Origin: Physcomitrium patens
Lineage: Eukaryota > Streptophyta > Bryopsida > Funariales > Funariaceae
Direction: 5' to 3'
Length of the DNA stretch: 64,000 nucleotides
Assembly: GCF_000002425.4 (NCBI RefSeq)
Contig: NC_037261.1
Location: 2,475,426 to 2,539,425, forward strand
Of the stretch, positions 1 to 13,739 are shown piece after piece. How positions within the stretch are numbered: the first letter of the stretch is position 1; each line of letters opens with the position of its first letter. Both the position numbers and the translations under genes were made by a program. A model generated the notes under the pieces. It did no database searches, was not told the DNA's origin, and saw nothing but the letters and a program-made list of their open reading frames with translations.

Positions 1-1918
1 ATTATATGCCAAATTGATGAAATGTATATTCAATCAACCAAAAGTGGAATTTTTTGGATATATTCTATCTAATGAAGGCCTATTGATAGACCCAAAGAAA
101 GTTTAAGTTATAACAAAGTATGCAATTCTAAAGATAGTATAGGATGTATAATATTTTATTAGATTTTTAAAATTTCTATTGGATATTTATTAAGAATTAT
201 TTCCAAGTTTTTGCTCCTCTTATTCAATTGACATTCATAGATAAATTGAAATGAAGACTTCAAGTACAAAGGGCTTTTTAAAATTTAAAGGCAACTTTTA
301 CTACAGTTTCAATCTTATTACATCCATATTTCACAAAGGCCTTCTATTTGGAAATTGATGCTTCAAATTTTGCATTAAGAGCTACACTATTACATATAAA
401 AAATGATAGAAAGTTCCATCTAATTGTGTTCTATTCTAAAAAACTTTCAATTACAAAATTCAATTATAAAATTTACAATGAAAAACTTCTTGTGATTGTA
501 GACTCTTTTCAAGAATGGCATCACTTGTTGGAAGGTGCTATACATCCTATGATTGTATATATAGATTACTAAAATTTAAAATATTTCATGTCAAATTGGA
601 TTTTAAATTACTACCAAGCTCGTAGGAATGTCATTATTTTATTTTGATTTTGTAATTATATATCAAAGAAGAAAGCAACAAGGACTATCATATGTTTTAT
701 CAAGGAGATCATATCTTGTTCCAAAGGCCATAGAAGTAGCATTTGATCAATAATATACTACTCTCATGAAGCCAATTTTTTTTTGTCTTTATGATGTTTC
801 TATGGTTATACCTATTGATTCAAGTTTTTTTGAAGAAATTTGTGTGACATCAGCTAAAGACTTAATAATTTGTAATATCAAACAAAAAATTAAAGTTCTT
901 CATAGATCTTTTCTATTTTAAATATCATTTATATATTCCAAAAAAATTGATGTAACTTTATATTCTTTAATCTCGTCATGATTTCTTAGTTGCAGGACAT
1001 TTTGGATTTAACAAAATATTAGAGCTTATTTTTTGAGATTTTTAATGGCCTCAAATGTGGAAGACCTTGAAGGACTTTATCCTCTCATGTAACATGTGTT
1101 TAAGTTCTAAGAATTCTCAATATTATTTTTATAGACTTTTATAGCCTCTACCAATTTTGAAGTGACTAAGGTCTTCAGTATCAATGGATTTCATTATTAA
1201 TCTGCCACCAACAACTATATTTGATATTATCTATGTTGTTGTGAATAAATTTAAAAATATGGTACATGTTAGATACATTAAAAGATAAAAATCCAATAGT
1301 TGAAGATCTTACAGAATATTTGTCATAATTCTAAAAAACTTTGAAGCTTTATTTACATGTAGCTTAAGATTCTTACAAAACATCTTCAAATGAATTTAGG
1401 AAAGAATCTCTTTCTTTTTAAGTTGAAGATAAAGTATGGTTTCTTTGATGAAATATTAAAATTAATTAGCCTTTTAATAAGTTGGACTACTAAAGATTGG
1501 AGCCATTTTGTATTCAAAAGCAAATCAATTTAATAGCTTATTGGTTGGAACTACTCACATCTATAAAGATACATCTAGTCTTTCATTTTTCTCTCTTAGA
1601 GGCTTATTCAAAATCAATTATTCTGGAAAGAATATGATCATTACTACCTTATATTAAAATAGATAATCATGTAAAATATGAGATGGAAAAGATCCTTGAT
1701 TCTCAACAAAAAGAAGCAAATTAGAATATTTTGTTCATTGGCATGACAACAATATCAATGTGCTACAAAAAGTATAAGAGTTTCATCAAAAATATCCTCA
1801 AAAATCTAAACCTATTTCAAGATGACTTTTTTATGAAGCTAATTTTAGGATGTTATATATAACAAATAAAGAAAATATAAAATTAATATTCTTTATTGAA
1901 CTTGGAATTAAAAGATAA
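1..1918 (+). pseudogene. Decayed Ty3/gypsy chromovirus pol, 3' part (family B)
   Basis: This is the right end of a chromovirus polyprotein whose 5' part lies outside the window. In order I read the end of reverse transcriptase with FxGYIxSNEGL (1-110), RNase H with FLEIDASNF and NYKIYNEKLL (about 345-570), an integrase zinc-binding remnant with AGHFGFNK (about 970-1,110), the start of the integrase core with VSMDFI (about 1,175-1,270), a GPY/F-like stretch (about 1,430-1,580) and a chromodomain remnant starting EMEKILDSQ (about 1,680-1,800). The integrase core is cut short: the second Asp and Glu regions seen in the 22.4-28.8 kb copy are missing. Stops and indels are frequent and no function remains. 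The identification rests on collinearity with the better copies at 24.7-27.7 kb. Confidence 0.85.
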
Positions 1919-2312
1919 TGTGATGTTATAAACATCCAATAAGAAGATTTTAGGAATGATTTTAAAATATTCTATTAAATTTTAGAATATTCCAAAAGAT
2001 TTTGAAAAAAAATTTAGAAGATTTTTAGAATATTTTTAAAAAATTAGTGAAGTTGTTTGAGAAGCTTTTTATGGTTGCTTCATCTTCAAGTAACATAGAA
2101 ATTTCTTGAAAAGCTTCCTAATATCTAGTATATATTATAGTCGAGGCTATAGGGATTCTTAGTCTTGACAATACATCTCTTGGAGCTTTAGCCTACCTCT
2201 CTTAGTATTGATCTTGTACTCATCTTGTTTAATCAAGTTTTTGTTAGCTTTTCTTATTGAAACTCTTCTATTCAACTTCTTACTTAGTCTCCTATATAAT
2301 ATATCTATGATA
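1919..2312 (+). repeat. 3' LTR of family B chromovirus
   Basis: The LTR begins TGTGATG after an A/G-rich stretch and closes near CTATGATA. The reverse complement of 51,572-51,928 matches it along its length, and there too it directly follows a chromodomain remnant. The two copies set the family B LTR at about 360-395 bp. Only about 110 bp lie between the chromodomain and this LTR, so family B has no room for the extra ORF seen in family D. Confidence 0.75.
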
Positions 2313-3179
2313 AAATTAAATTTCTATATAAAAAATCTGAACTTTATAATTAGATTTATAAATCTCAAAAATAAAAATATAGGTCAAATAAAAATATACA
2401 TTATTTTAACTATTTCCAAAGTCAATTCAAAATTGAAATAGTTAAAACTTAAATATTTACAAATCTACATACTTTTAAAATAATTCCTACATATATTTTG
2501 AATTGATAATACTTAAATGTATTTAGTAGTCTTTTCAAAACTTTCAAAAGATCTTATATGTTTAAAATAAAATCTCTAAAGTCTAAATTTAAATTGATCT
2601 ATTCTATAAACTAAAAACTAATTGAGTAAGATATATATTGTTAAAATTTTAGAGCCCAAAATGAGACAATAGATCAAGTCAAAATTAAAAAATAATATAA
2701 TAAAAAATTAAGCTCACATACATAATTTAAAATCTTAAAATCTAAATCTAAATATTTTAAATCTTAAATCCTCACCCACAAACCTCTAAAGCTAAATCCT
2801 AAATTTTAACTCTTTAAATTCTAAATCTAAATCCAAAAAAAAGAACTAGATTTAAAAGCATTAAAAATAGAAAGATATGTAAAATTAGAATTTAAAAAAA
2901 TATATTATTAAAAAATAAATAGCTTTAATAACTTATTTAATTATATATATTTAAAAATCTAAAAATTTTAGATCATTCTAAATCCAATAATAAATTTTTA
3001 GATTCTAAAAATATAAGAATATATATATATATATATCTTTATTTCTTTATACTTCTTTGTTTTTTTATTATTTTTATTTTTTAATGATAAATTTTTTTAT
3101 TTATATATAGAAGGTCTTTATATGCTTTAATTTTAATTATTATATTATTTTCATCTATAATTTTATTATCAATAAGATC

Positions 3180-3239
<60 letters not shown>

Positions 3240-4083
3240 TATTTTCTTATTTTTCAAATTTATTTTTAATATAATTTTCTTCAAATAAAATACATAAATT
3301 TAAAATAACTCAATCAATATATATCACAAAAAAAACTAGGTTGAAAATAATTTTTGGCATTTCTATCCTTATATTCTATATTGTGTTAAAAGGCAATATA
3401 ATTTGGAATCATTTCAACTACTTGTAGGAGCTCATGTCAATGTTTCAAATTCCAAAATCAATTATCTAATTTACTTGGATGTAGATGCACCTTCTTTTAT
3501 GATTAAGACACATCATGCAAATAAAAAAAAGTAAAAGGTTAAGAATAATTCATTGATTAATGGCATGTGATTTTTAATTCAAATGGTGGTTAAAGTTTAT
3601 GCTAATAATATTAATGAAGAAATAGAGGTAATAAAATAATATATCTTCTTTTATTCACAAAAAAGCCATAGTATGATGTTGATAAGGAATATTGATAGTT
3701 TGATATTAGTAAGCAATCAAGTATTTTTATTTTTTTTATAGCCATGTCACAATTCCTTCAAAATTTTCATGCAAAAATATGTCAAGTTAACTTTTTTGAA
3801 ATAAATATGACTATAAAAGTTGAAAATTCTTTAATAAAATATTTATAAGATATTATATTGATGAATATGGAGCTATATTACACATGGATGTTGTTTATGG
3901 TAAAAATATATTTAACATTGTATTTGTACTAAAAAAAATAATATATATTTTTTAAAAGTCAACTAAGCTTAAATGCATACTTACAAATATACATAATAGC
4001 ATGTATAAAAGATGTGTAATATTGAAAGATTTGAATCATTAAACTTTATACCATCAAATTTTTGGGCACATTAAACCATAAAG
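2313..4083. other. AT-rich stretch without recognisable genes
   Basis: Very AT-rich sequence with short homopolymers, a block of CTAAATC-like words near 2,700-2,860 and a TA microsatellite. No open frame shows a recognisable domain. It is probably old retroelement DNA, but I cannot assign a family. Confidence 0.5.
3186..3234. repeat. (TA)n microsatellite
   Basis: Uninterrupted TA dinucleotides of about 45-50 bases. Similar tracts lie at 34,592-34,631, 44,386-44,411, 45,638-45,658 and 61,690-61,742. Confidence 0.9.
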
Positions 4084-4575
4084 TTAAATTCACCTTTTAA
4101 TCCAAATTATAAAATAACTTAAATTAAGCGTTGTTTGTGATCGATGATATGAAATAAAAATAATAAATAATAAGAAACAAAGAAGATTAATATATTATCA
4201 GTAAAAGAATTGCAATCAAGCAATCATATATTATAAAATGAGTCATAATTTGTTTATTAGATTTTTATATAACAAAAATTAAAAAATTAAATTCATGTTT
4301 TTAAATAGTTAATTTTTTTAGTTTTTAATTACATTAAAAAATCTAGGTTTTTTATAAGTAAGTTATAAATATTAAAGATAGAAAATAAATAATAAAAAAT
4401 TAAGTAAAAAAATTATTTTAAAAATAATTTGCTTAAATGATTAAATATTTGAATATCACCAAAGCTGACAAGTAGTATATAAAAGTATATTTGAGAGGCC
4501 ACAAGGCCTTAGTCTTATTCTCTTGCTTACATCTAAGGTGCTAAAATTCATATAAAACATATGCACATCCTTTCT
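4084..4575 (+). repeat. Left copy of a ~500-bp imperfect direct repeat
   Basis: Sequence from the word AATCCAAAT near 4,095 to ACATCCTTTC near 4,570 recurs in the same order and orientation at about 5,020-5,535. Shared anchors include GGCCTTAGTCTTAT, AAGGTGCTA and CTCACCAA-like words. The layout (two direct repeats around about 440 bp) fits LTRs of a very small non-autonomous element or a tandem duplication. No coding sequence lies between them. Confidence 0.6.
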
Positions 4576-5019
4576 TTCAAGGACTATATTAGTTGCATGT
4601 TATTTTTATTTTTTAATAATAATTTTTTTTGGCATTATGGATTACTATAACTAAATTGTATAGCCTTAGTAGTAACTTTTTATACGTTTTAGTTATTTTA
4701 TTTGATAGATAAAAGATTTTTTTTATCAAATGAGGCAAAAACAAGATCTTGGATCAATATTATTATCATTACTTTTCTAATAACTATAGATTTTTTTAAA
4801 AGCTTTTTTATATTTATTGTTATTGGTTATTGATCCTATAAGCATCTTTTTCTCAATGTGTAACTTATAAGTTCCTTAGATATTTAAATTCTTATATTAT
4901 CACCATCCTCAGATGCTATAGATACATTCTATTTAACTTAAAGAAGCCACTAAGAGAAATAGAAGCCCCAATACTTCACTTTGTTTAGTTTGGATAGTGT
5001 GAGGATAAATTTCATTCCT

Positions 5020-5535
5020 CAATCCAAATCATAAGCTAACTTTAGTTAATTTTTTTTATAGTTGGTGGTATAAAATGAAGGAAACAAATGACAAGAAAAA
5101 AAAAAGAAAAAAAAAAAAAACAAGTGAAATAAATAAAATCAAACATTTATATACCTCAAAACTTAATCATAGTTTATTTATTAAGTTTTTATTAAATAAA
5201 AAATAAAAGTAATTTTTTTGAAAAAAAAATATGAATTTGAAATTTTAATTTCTTTATCTTCCTAGTGATATGAGAAACATGTAAATTTGAGTTATTATGA
5301 GTAAGTTATAAAAGATTAAAAATGATAAATAAATAAATAATTAATTAAATAAAAATATTTTACTTCAAGGATAATTTGCTTATAGGTCAAAGATTTGAGC
5401 CTCACCAAGGCTCATATGTAGTATATATGGATGTCTAAGAGAGTCCATGAGGCCTTAGTCTTATCTTACTAACTACATTCAAGGTGCTACAATCCATATG
5501 AGACTTGTGTACATTCCTTCCTATGAAGATTAGAC
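5020..5535 (+). repeat. Right copy of the ~500-bp imperfect direct repeat
   Basis: Partner of 4,084-4,575. The best-preserved part is the right third, with GGCCTTAGTCTTAT followed by AAGGTGCTAC and an ACATTCCTTCC-like end. The middle has diverged by small indels in A/T runs. Confidence 0.6.
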
Positions 5536-5950
5536 TAGCTCCTGGTCTTCATAGTTTCTACTAGTAAAATTAATATTTATATATTTTTTACTACACCATA
5601 ATATTCAAAAATATCCAATTAGGATAAGAACCTGATATGGCCTTCAAATCTTGCTCCATTTCTTCATAACAGCTCCCAAGGTGGTAAAAACTCAATTTTA
5701 CCAAAGTCTTAAAATTTTCTCTAAAAATTCCTAAAAATTTCTAAATAAATTCTAAATAAATTATAAAAAATTATATAATTTTTTTACATATTTAATATCA
5801 AATTAAAGCTATGTATTTTATCTTTTTAATATTTAATAATGATAAAATTAATTTAAATCAACTAAAATTCTATTTTTAATATAAATAACTAAAAGAATAA
5901 GATTTTTTATGCTTCTTATAACTACAAACTAATATTTATAGATATTTAAA

Positions 5951-6104
5951 TAAATAATAAATTTACATAAAAGTCCAATGTAGAAATTGTTCTTAATAAC
6001 TAATCTTTAATATTTAATAATAAATAAATAATAAATTTACATAAAAGTCCAATGTAGAAATTGTTCTTAATAACTAATCTTTAATACTTAATAATAAATA
6101 AAAA
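5951..6104 (+). repeat. Tandem duplication, unit ~77 bp
   Basis: A unit containing AAAAGTCCAATGTAGAAAT and the word TTGTTCTTAATAACTAATC appears twice head to tail, almost without differences, in otherwise heavily mutated DNA. It must therefore be younger than its surroundings. Confidence 0.9.
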
Positions 6105-6299
6105 TACTAAATCAACTAAGATAATTTCTTTTAAGTCTTATTAAGACTCCATTTTTATAACTTTTTTTCTAATAAGAATCTTGTATTCTAAAAATATTTT
6201 AAAATTATAATAAATAATTAAATCATCAAAAAAATTATTTAATATTAATATTTTAATATTTTAATAATTAAAACCTATATTTTTAATAGTTCTACCAAT

Positions 6300-8216
6300 T
6301 AAGACCTATTAGTAGAATTCATAGATAGATTGTTGTTCTTTTAGTTTTCAGGATCTATATTACATTTTTGAAGTAATTTTATATTGGACCTTTGATGTTT
6401 GTATTTTATTGGCTATTATCTTTTATTATTAAAATAAAATAATATAATCTTAAGATTATTGTCTTTTTGTTGTTTTTGTCTCTTTTGCTAATCTTTTGGT
6501 CTCTTACTGCAAGTATATGGTATCCTAGTATAATAAATCTTGTTAGATGGTATCTTGTCTTTAAACTTCTTTTTTACTTCTTTTCTTCTATGAGGCCTCA
6601 ACCAAGTTTTGATAGTTTTCTATCTTTTTTAATCTTATTATTTTTCTTTCAATTTTTTTATTACTTGCTACAATTACATTACTTCTTTTATTCTAGTATC
6701 TACAAGCTTTGCTGCCTAATTATCTATGTTTTTTTTTAATATAATTTGCTTTGTCTAATTATTCTTTTTATCTTTGATTTTTTTCTTCCATAGTCCATTG
6801 ATTTCTGTTGTGTTATTTTGCTTGTCTTTTTTTATATTGTTGAGCTTTAAATAATTCAAATTACTTTCTATATTTTCTTCTTTCTTTACTTTTGTACCTG
6901 TAATCTATTCTTAAATAAGTTGCACTCTATACTTCTTCAACTGTATTGAGCCTTGCCTTACAATATTAGACATTTCAAATGTCTAGAAATTATCAAAGGT
7001 AGTTTTATTCTTTGTCTTAAGCTACTTCAATTACTTTACAGATTTTATAATTTTCTTGAGATTACTCAAAATTTAGTTGCTTCGTTAAAGAATATCTAGT
7101 CTATTATCACCTTTCTTTTTTTCCTCCTAATTTTGATAGAAGGTTGTGACCATTCTTATATTGAAATATCAATATTGTAAAATATTTTTTTCTCTTGGTC
7201 TTGAAAATTTCTTCTTTTTGGATATAGATAATGGCACCAAGCTATTATACTTCTTTATTTCTCTCTCTTCTTATCAATTGAAATAATTAGAAGTAAGATA
7301 TTTATTATTGATTTTATTTTCTTGCTTATTTTTAATATTATATTCTAGTTAGAATTTTTATCTATTAGGTTCTTATTTATTAAGTCTATCTTTTTTTCCT
7401 TAGTAATATTTTCTTCAAAGCTAATTTATCTATGTATATTTCTTCTTGCTTAAGCTAATGCTCCTTGTTCTCTAATATTTTTTTAGGTTAATTTTTTTTT
7501 TGCTTATTTTTTAATGATTTTATCCTTATTCAATCCTTAATAGCCTTATTCTATTGTAGTACGTGGTCACTATTCTTTCTTTCAGGTACTTTCAATGGTT
7601 GATATTTGGTTTCAATTGATTTCACTAAGTAAGTCGTAGTTGCTCCCACCATGTGACCATTGGACTAGTTACTATCGATCTTTTTTATCCCAATCATTCT
7701 TTTACTTCTTATGTAGTAGTTTCTTATATTTGTTAGTTCCTAAATAAAATATTTTATTTTTCTAATTTTTCAATTAATCCTTGTATGAGTAGTTATTGTA
7801 CTTATATTTATTTTGATATTTTACTTTATTTAGATTTTTTTGAAGTATCATTTTATAATCTAAGATTCTTATCAATCTATTGTATAATGCAATCATGCAA
7901 ATCTTTCTTCTTAAGAAATTATTGGTAGTACCAATGTTGCCTTTAGAATGTGTTAGTCATATATTTTTTTGGTACAAAGATTCTATATTTATAACTATAT
8001 CTTCTACTTTCTAATAGTAGAGCTATTTTCAACTTCAATTTGGATGATTTTTGTATGCATATGCCATCTCCTACTTGATATTATATGCTATTAACAAGGT
8101 GTTAGTGCCTCACTATTCATTAAAGTACCTTCTATTGATCAAAGCTCCAGTCATTGCAATGCAATTTTCGTATAAGAGATAGTATTATTTTTTCTATTAA
8201 TATTTTATATTTCTTA

Positions 8217-8247
<31 letters not shown>

Positions 8248-9225
8248 GTCTTCATCCTTATTGCTATTAAATAGACTCTTTATTTATACCATAAAAAGAA
8301 CATTCACAATCTAATCCTCCAAGGTCTTTTGATCATAAATTATTTTATTAATATTAGGATGATTTCTATTTCCACTCAAGTTTCAAAAAAGCAAAAAAAG
8401 AAATGTTTATTTCATATTTAATTATCACACAATAATCAACATGCTTAGTATAAGAGTTGCTTTCCTTCCAACTATATCAAAACCTCTTTGTTTCTTCCTC
8501 CTTCTCTACTTTTGCTACTTGTCATACTCACTATTCCTATGTTCATCACTATACTAATGATATCCTCTTCACATCCTCTCTTCTTTTATTTCTAACTATT
8601 CTTTTAATCATACCCACCTTTCTTTACACAATTCCATATCTAGAATGGGTTTCTATCTACATTGCTTCTTGATCCTCTTTTGAGGTTTAATCCATCTTTG
8701 CCATGATTTATTCAAATCTTGGTATTTGAATATCCATCCAACTCAGCCAACTTTTAATCAATTTTTTATCCAATTAGTCTTCATTTTTTCCATCTATCAT
8801 CTACTTTAATCTTCTTCCAACTGATCAAATATAATTGTTGCAATTTTTGTTGCAATTCATATAATAATTATTCAAGACTTATTTTAGAGATGGTATTATA
8901 ATTGGCCTATATATTAATTTGATAAATATCTTATTAATAATTACAAAGATGAATAGTCTTATTATTATAATAAAATAGCCATATCTCATTTCTAATGTAG
9001 AATTGAGGTTGTTCCTTGCAATACACATCTTCATTGATTTTTTTTATTATTCTTGAGTTTTTTTTAATTATATCTTTATTATTACATATAGCTTAATAAT
9101 TAATTTTTTATATCTTTTGTCATATGATTATTAATTTTTGAAAAGTCTGAAGTATCAAGTTGTAGATAATAACCTCAATGAGGATAGAAATGTGGTCATT
9201 GAATAGAAGAATATATCTTATTATT
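6300..9225 (+). pseudogene. Possible decayed Ty3/gypsy remnant with an integrase-like stretch
   Basis: T-rich sequence with no intact gene. Around 7,590-7,760 the plus strand, with a frameshift, reads a D-F-T-K-x-V-V-V-A-P-T pattern that resembles the first catalytic Asp region of Ty3/gypsy integrases (usually DRFSKY...APT). A weak continuation toward the second Asp region follows. The open frames at 6,467-6,739 and 8,457-8,672 have composition typical of AT-rich noncoding DNA and show no domain. A poly-T run occupies about 8,219-8,247. Confidence 0.3.
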
Positions 9226-10576
9226 GTACGTTGTCCAACTATAATGCGACTATATGATGAAAATATAATCAAAAATGAATTTTTAATTAATATCTAATCA
9301 TCTTGATTCAAAATAATTCAAGATATTTAATCATGGCTTTTATAAAAGCCTCTTAATTTATTTTTTTGTCTTAATATTTAGTAGGTTAAATGTTGGTTAG
9401 TAATTTCACCTTCTTGGCTACAGAAATTCTTTTATTACCTTAGAAAGACCATAAATTGATAAAATCAGATTTGAAGAGGTAAGTAATTAGCATGGTTGAT
9501 ATTAAAATTAAGTTAAGGATAGAATTAGGCTAAAAAAATCCCTAGGATAGGTTAGATTAATACTCAAAGATCGATTGTTTGTAAGAAAGGGTCGAAATTA
9601 GACCTCTAGCCACTAAAATGACTGCCTAAGGCAAAATAGGGAGACATTTGAAGATCAACAATTGAAATTGGAGAGCTAGCTTGAAGCTTGTTCCAAAGAC
9701 ATAAGGCTTTTTTTTATAGGATTTGATTTGACTTTGCAATTGTTGTTCAAAGTCATGATTTGTATTGGTAACTTGGGATTTATGCAATACAATTAAGATT
9801 AGCACTCTTAACTAGATTGTAAAATGGGTGTCACATCTAAAGTTCAAATTTTGATAGTACTTGGTTAATAGGGTGTGCTAAGTTTATATAAGAATTTGTG
9901 ATAATCTATTGATGTAGTTGAGAGACATATGGATTTTCGTATAAGAAGATATTGGAAGTTAGTAGTTTGGAGTTGGATAGGATTTCTATTATATTTCAAG
10001 ATCTATGATTTGGATCAAAGTGAAATTCGGCATGGTATTAGAAGACTTGATGATCAAGCTACTTACCAATTTTAAGTTGAAGTTAACAATTGGAGAAGGA
10101 GAAATCACTATAGGAACATTTGTATCAACTTTCAAGTTGGTCGCCAAATAACATAAGTGAGATTTTTGGATGTTTTTTCATGATTTGTAAGTTGGATTGG
10201 AATAAATTCTTTTGAGCATATAGAAGACTTATAGTGGCATTTATATACAAAGTTTTGAACCAAGTGAATAATTTGAATAGGAGCTACAACTTACTGAAAC
10301 TTATTAATTAAAATTAGGGCTTGCAAAAAAAAAAAAATCAAAATTTTTTAATTATAAAAATAGGCAATTTGAGTTTATATATAATTCAAATTATTAAGAA
10401 GAGTGTTTTTGAGTACTTTATATTAGATTTAAGTATTTTAAATTAAAATTCAAATTGCATTCTTCTTATAGGAATGAAATATATTAGGACTCTTTGATAC
10501 TTATAAAACACAACCTTACCTTCCACAATAAGATACCTGGTGTATTTCTGAATAAGACAATACATAATACAATATA
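9226..10576 (+). repeat. 5' LTR, family A
   Basis: It aligns from GTTGTCC...TATAATG to CATAATACAATATA with the LTR at 16,577-17,928. Long shared words include GACCTCTAGCCACTAAA (CTCCAGCTACTAAA in the partner) and AGTTGGAGAAGGAGAAATC-like text. The copies differ by many transitions, so the insertion is old. I could not identify a convincing primer binding site just downstream. Confidence 0.8.
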
Positions 10577-12560
10577 AATAGTAAATCTGAAGTGAAAGTT
10601 TGTGGTGGAAGGTATTGAATTGTATTTGTGGTTATTTGAAATTGATGGCACAAGAAGGCAAGAAGGTTGAATTTGGAGTTTTTGATGGAGCTTTGGGTAG
10701 AACTTCAAGTAGATCTTTAAGTAGAGCTTCAAGTAGGTTTTCTATTAGTGAATAAGGTATGTACTTTGATCTAAATACTACAAAAATGTTTCAAGCATTT
10801 ATATTATTTGTGTAATAATAACAAGGCAATGATTGTAAAGATGCTTTGGCAATCAAAGCATTACAAGCAATGGTTAACAAAGTTGATCAATTTAATGGGA
10901 GGAATATTTTCAAATATTTAAGATGTTATGTGGAAGAAATAGAATTGAATCATATTTCTGAGAAAGAGATGATTCAATTATTTCAGCTTGCTAAGGTATT
11001 AAATATAAAGGAACATATAAAATCTATTATAGGACAATTTGGAAGTTCATGGGAGGTATTTTTACATGCATTGAAGAATGAGTATTTTTTAGAGGATATT
11101 GATTGAGTTACCAAGAAATCATTCTTGAAATGAATTGAATGATCTTATAAGAATTTGTAAGCTACAGAATTACTAAAAAAATTTTAAAGGTAATTTTTTC
11201 AATTATCAAAAATAAAAAAGTTAACATTAAGATCAAACAAGGTTGAATTATTTCTTTGAGTTCCTAATAGAAAATTACAAAAGAAGTTAAAAGTTCTTCT
11301 TGAAGACAAGAATGAAGATGAAGGATTGACAATAAAGTAGAGGGCTATTAAAGATACTATTGGATTAAATGTCAAAAGAAAAAAGAGAAAGAATAAGATT
11401 AGTACTTGAAGAGTAGTATAAGTATCAAAGATGCCAACGCCTACTACACAATTGACTGAGCCTATTATTCAACCTCTACTAGCTACACCAAAGAAAAAAG
11501 ATATGGGATTGGAAGAGATTGTACGTGGGATGCAAGATCTTCAAATCAAATTTGTTAGGCTTGAGGAAAATATTTCTATAAAAAATTTAAAAGATACTTT
11601 TAAACAAGGGTATGTACAAAGATGTATTTGATGTGGTGTTGATTCTTATTTTTGAAAAGATTGTAGTGAATTCAATGAGATGGTGCAAGGCATTGTTTAT
11701 TGAAAAGATGGAAAAGTTACATTGAAAGATACTTATGATCTTCTCTAAACTAACTTTGATAAAGGAGGTATGAAAGCGTTACTTAAAGATTATTTGATAG
11801 TACATAGGATTGTAGCAATAGAAGCTGCAAGTTATGAAACTAAGGTAGATAATGATAGCAAACAAATTTTTTTTAGAAATATTCAACTAAGTGGACTTTG
11901 GTCTTCTGCCATTTCTACAATGCAAAAAGAGAAGATGCCATGGGAAGCTTTATTGGAAACTATTACAACAATTTGTGATACTATAGATTAGGAAGAACTT
12001 ATAGAAGCTTTATTAGTACATGCATATATTGTTAAAAGCCAACATGAAGCTTTAAAAGAAGAGAAGAAGAGAAGAAATTTTGATAATACAAGAGAAGGAA
12101 ATTCTTCCAAGAAGCAAAGTTGAGGAGATAAGGCTTGTGAAGCAACTTCATAAGAATTCTCTACAAAGGATACTTCAACAATATTAGAAGAAAAAACAAA
12201 AGAGACAAAAAAGAAAGGTAAATTATCAACATACAAACTACTCTCTGATATTGAAGTAGCAAAAAATTTAAAGGAAGTGCTTGAAGAATGTATGCTCAAT
12301 ACTAAAGTTGAATTCACATTAAACGAGATTTTGAGAATTGCCAAGAAAGAATTCCTTAATTTTATTATTGACAGTATTAAAAAAAAGAGGTAATTAATAG
12401 AAGAAGCTGGATTAAGTCATGCGATTGATGCATGCATATATGAAGAAGAAGAAGATGAATTTGATAATTGTTGCAAATAATCAGTAAGTGAAGGAAGGAG
12501 TCATAATCAAAGAGTATATTTTGATGATCAAAATAATAAAGATAAATAAGTTTTAAGTCA
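10577..12560 (+). pseudogene. Family A gag with zinc-knuckle remnant
   Basis: Open fragments at 10,846-11,106 (86 codons), 11,431-11,631 and 11,770-11,991 are separated by stops. The first holds a gag-like helical segment with FNGRNIFKYLRCYVEEIEL. At about 11,622-11,670 a knuckle of the form C-x2-C-x4-Y-x4-C can be read across two TGA codons. The His of the normal CCHC pattern is Tyr here. Next comes an acidic, lysine-rich linker that reads through to about 12,480. The assignment to gag is by position and by the knuckle. Confidence 0.6.
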
Positions 12561-13000
12561 TTATACTTAGAAGCATTGGGCTAGAATAACTAGAGAGGCA
12601 TTAATAAAGGTTGGAGATATAGCTAAGTCAATTCTTACTTTGATTGACCATGGTTTGGAGATAAATCTTATGTCTAAAGATCTTTATATGAAAGAAAGGT
12701 GGCCAATTGATATAGAGCATGGATCAACAATATGAATAGCTAATAATACATAAGGTGATTTATATGATATTTTTCCATATATGAAAATTTGTGTTGGTAA
12801 TATTGTAATGGAGCAAAATTTCATTGTTTAAGATACAACATCTTATCTTCTTATTTTGGAAGAACTATATATTATTGTAACTCGGATAGAAACAAAGGTA
12901 CTTGATGATGGTTCATCTTATACATGAATTTGTAGTAAGTATAGGAAGAGGGTGGTACAATTTTTAACTGTGCTTTCAAATTATGATTGGAATTGAGACA
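12561..13000 (+). pseudogene. Family A aspartic protease
   Basis: The frame reads LTLIDHGLEINLMS followed by a stretch ending VLDDGSSYT. The D-H-G triplet stands where retroviral-type proteases carry D-S/T-G. Several TAA and TGA codons interrupt it. It would have processed the gag-pol polyprotein. The family style (LIDHGxEINLMS) is distinctive. Confidence 0.6.
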
Positions 13001-13739
13001 AATTGAGAAAAAAATTGTTGCCAAAGGTTATTGAAGAATTCAAGGATTTTTCGGAAGTATCCCTATAAAATGAGATTATAAAGGTACAAAAAGAGAGGTA
13101 TTGTTATAAGATATAGATGCCTTTGATGCAAGATTTATTGGCATTTTTAAAAATGGAAGTATTATGAAGAATTATGTGCGCTATTAAAAAAGAGTTGCGG
13201 GGATTAGGAATACTAAAAGATAATAAAAATATTACTAGTATTTATATAAAAAAAAAGACTAGAGGATCCTTTGGAATTGATTTCATCTTTTTAATTAGGT
13301 AATAATGATAAAGTTATACAAATTCATTCAAGAAAATTTTATAATATGATTGAATCCTTTCAAGCACCAGAGGTTATGGTTGAGAAAAAATATAAGATAG
13401 TAGATAAGAAAGTAAAATCTATTATTGGACCTTTGTTTGAAGATTCTAAAGAATAGATAGAAGAAGCATTAAGAAAAAAGAACTTAAGGAATCCAAGAAA
13501 TATTAGGCACAAATTCACTAAAGAGACTTTTGAAGAATTGAAGATTGATTCTAATGGTTCTTCTTTGCCAAAGGAAATTGTTTACTTCAAAGAAATGTTG
13601 ACAAAATGAGGTAAATAATTTGCCTTTGAATCTCACAAAATAAAGTATGTAGATCTAAATATTGTAATGCCTATAGTTATTTTCACTGTACCACATGTAG
13701 CTTAGAATTTAAAACCAACTCCAGTACCAAAGATATATT

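Noticed and set aside
2208..2441. 77-codon ORF over the family B LTR
   Set aside because: It spans an LTR end and AT-rich flank; hydrophobic composition results from T-rich DNA.
6467..6739. 90-codon Leu/Phe-rich ORF that looks like a membrane protein
   Set aside because: T-rich noncoding DNA gives such frames by chance; no start context, neighbours or domain support it.
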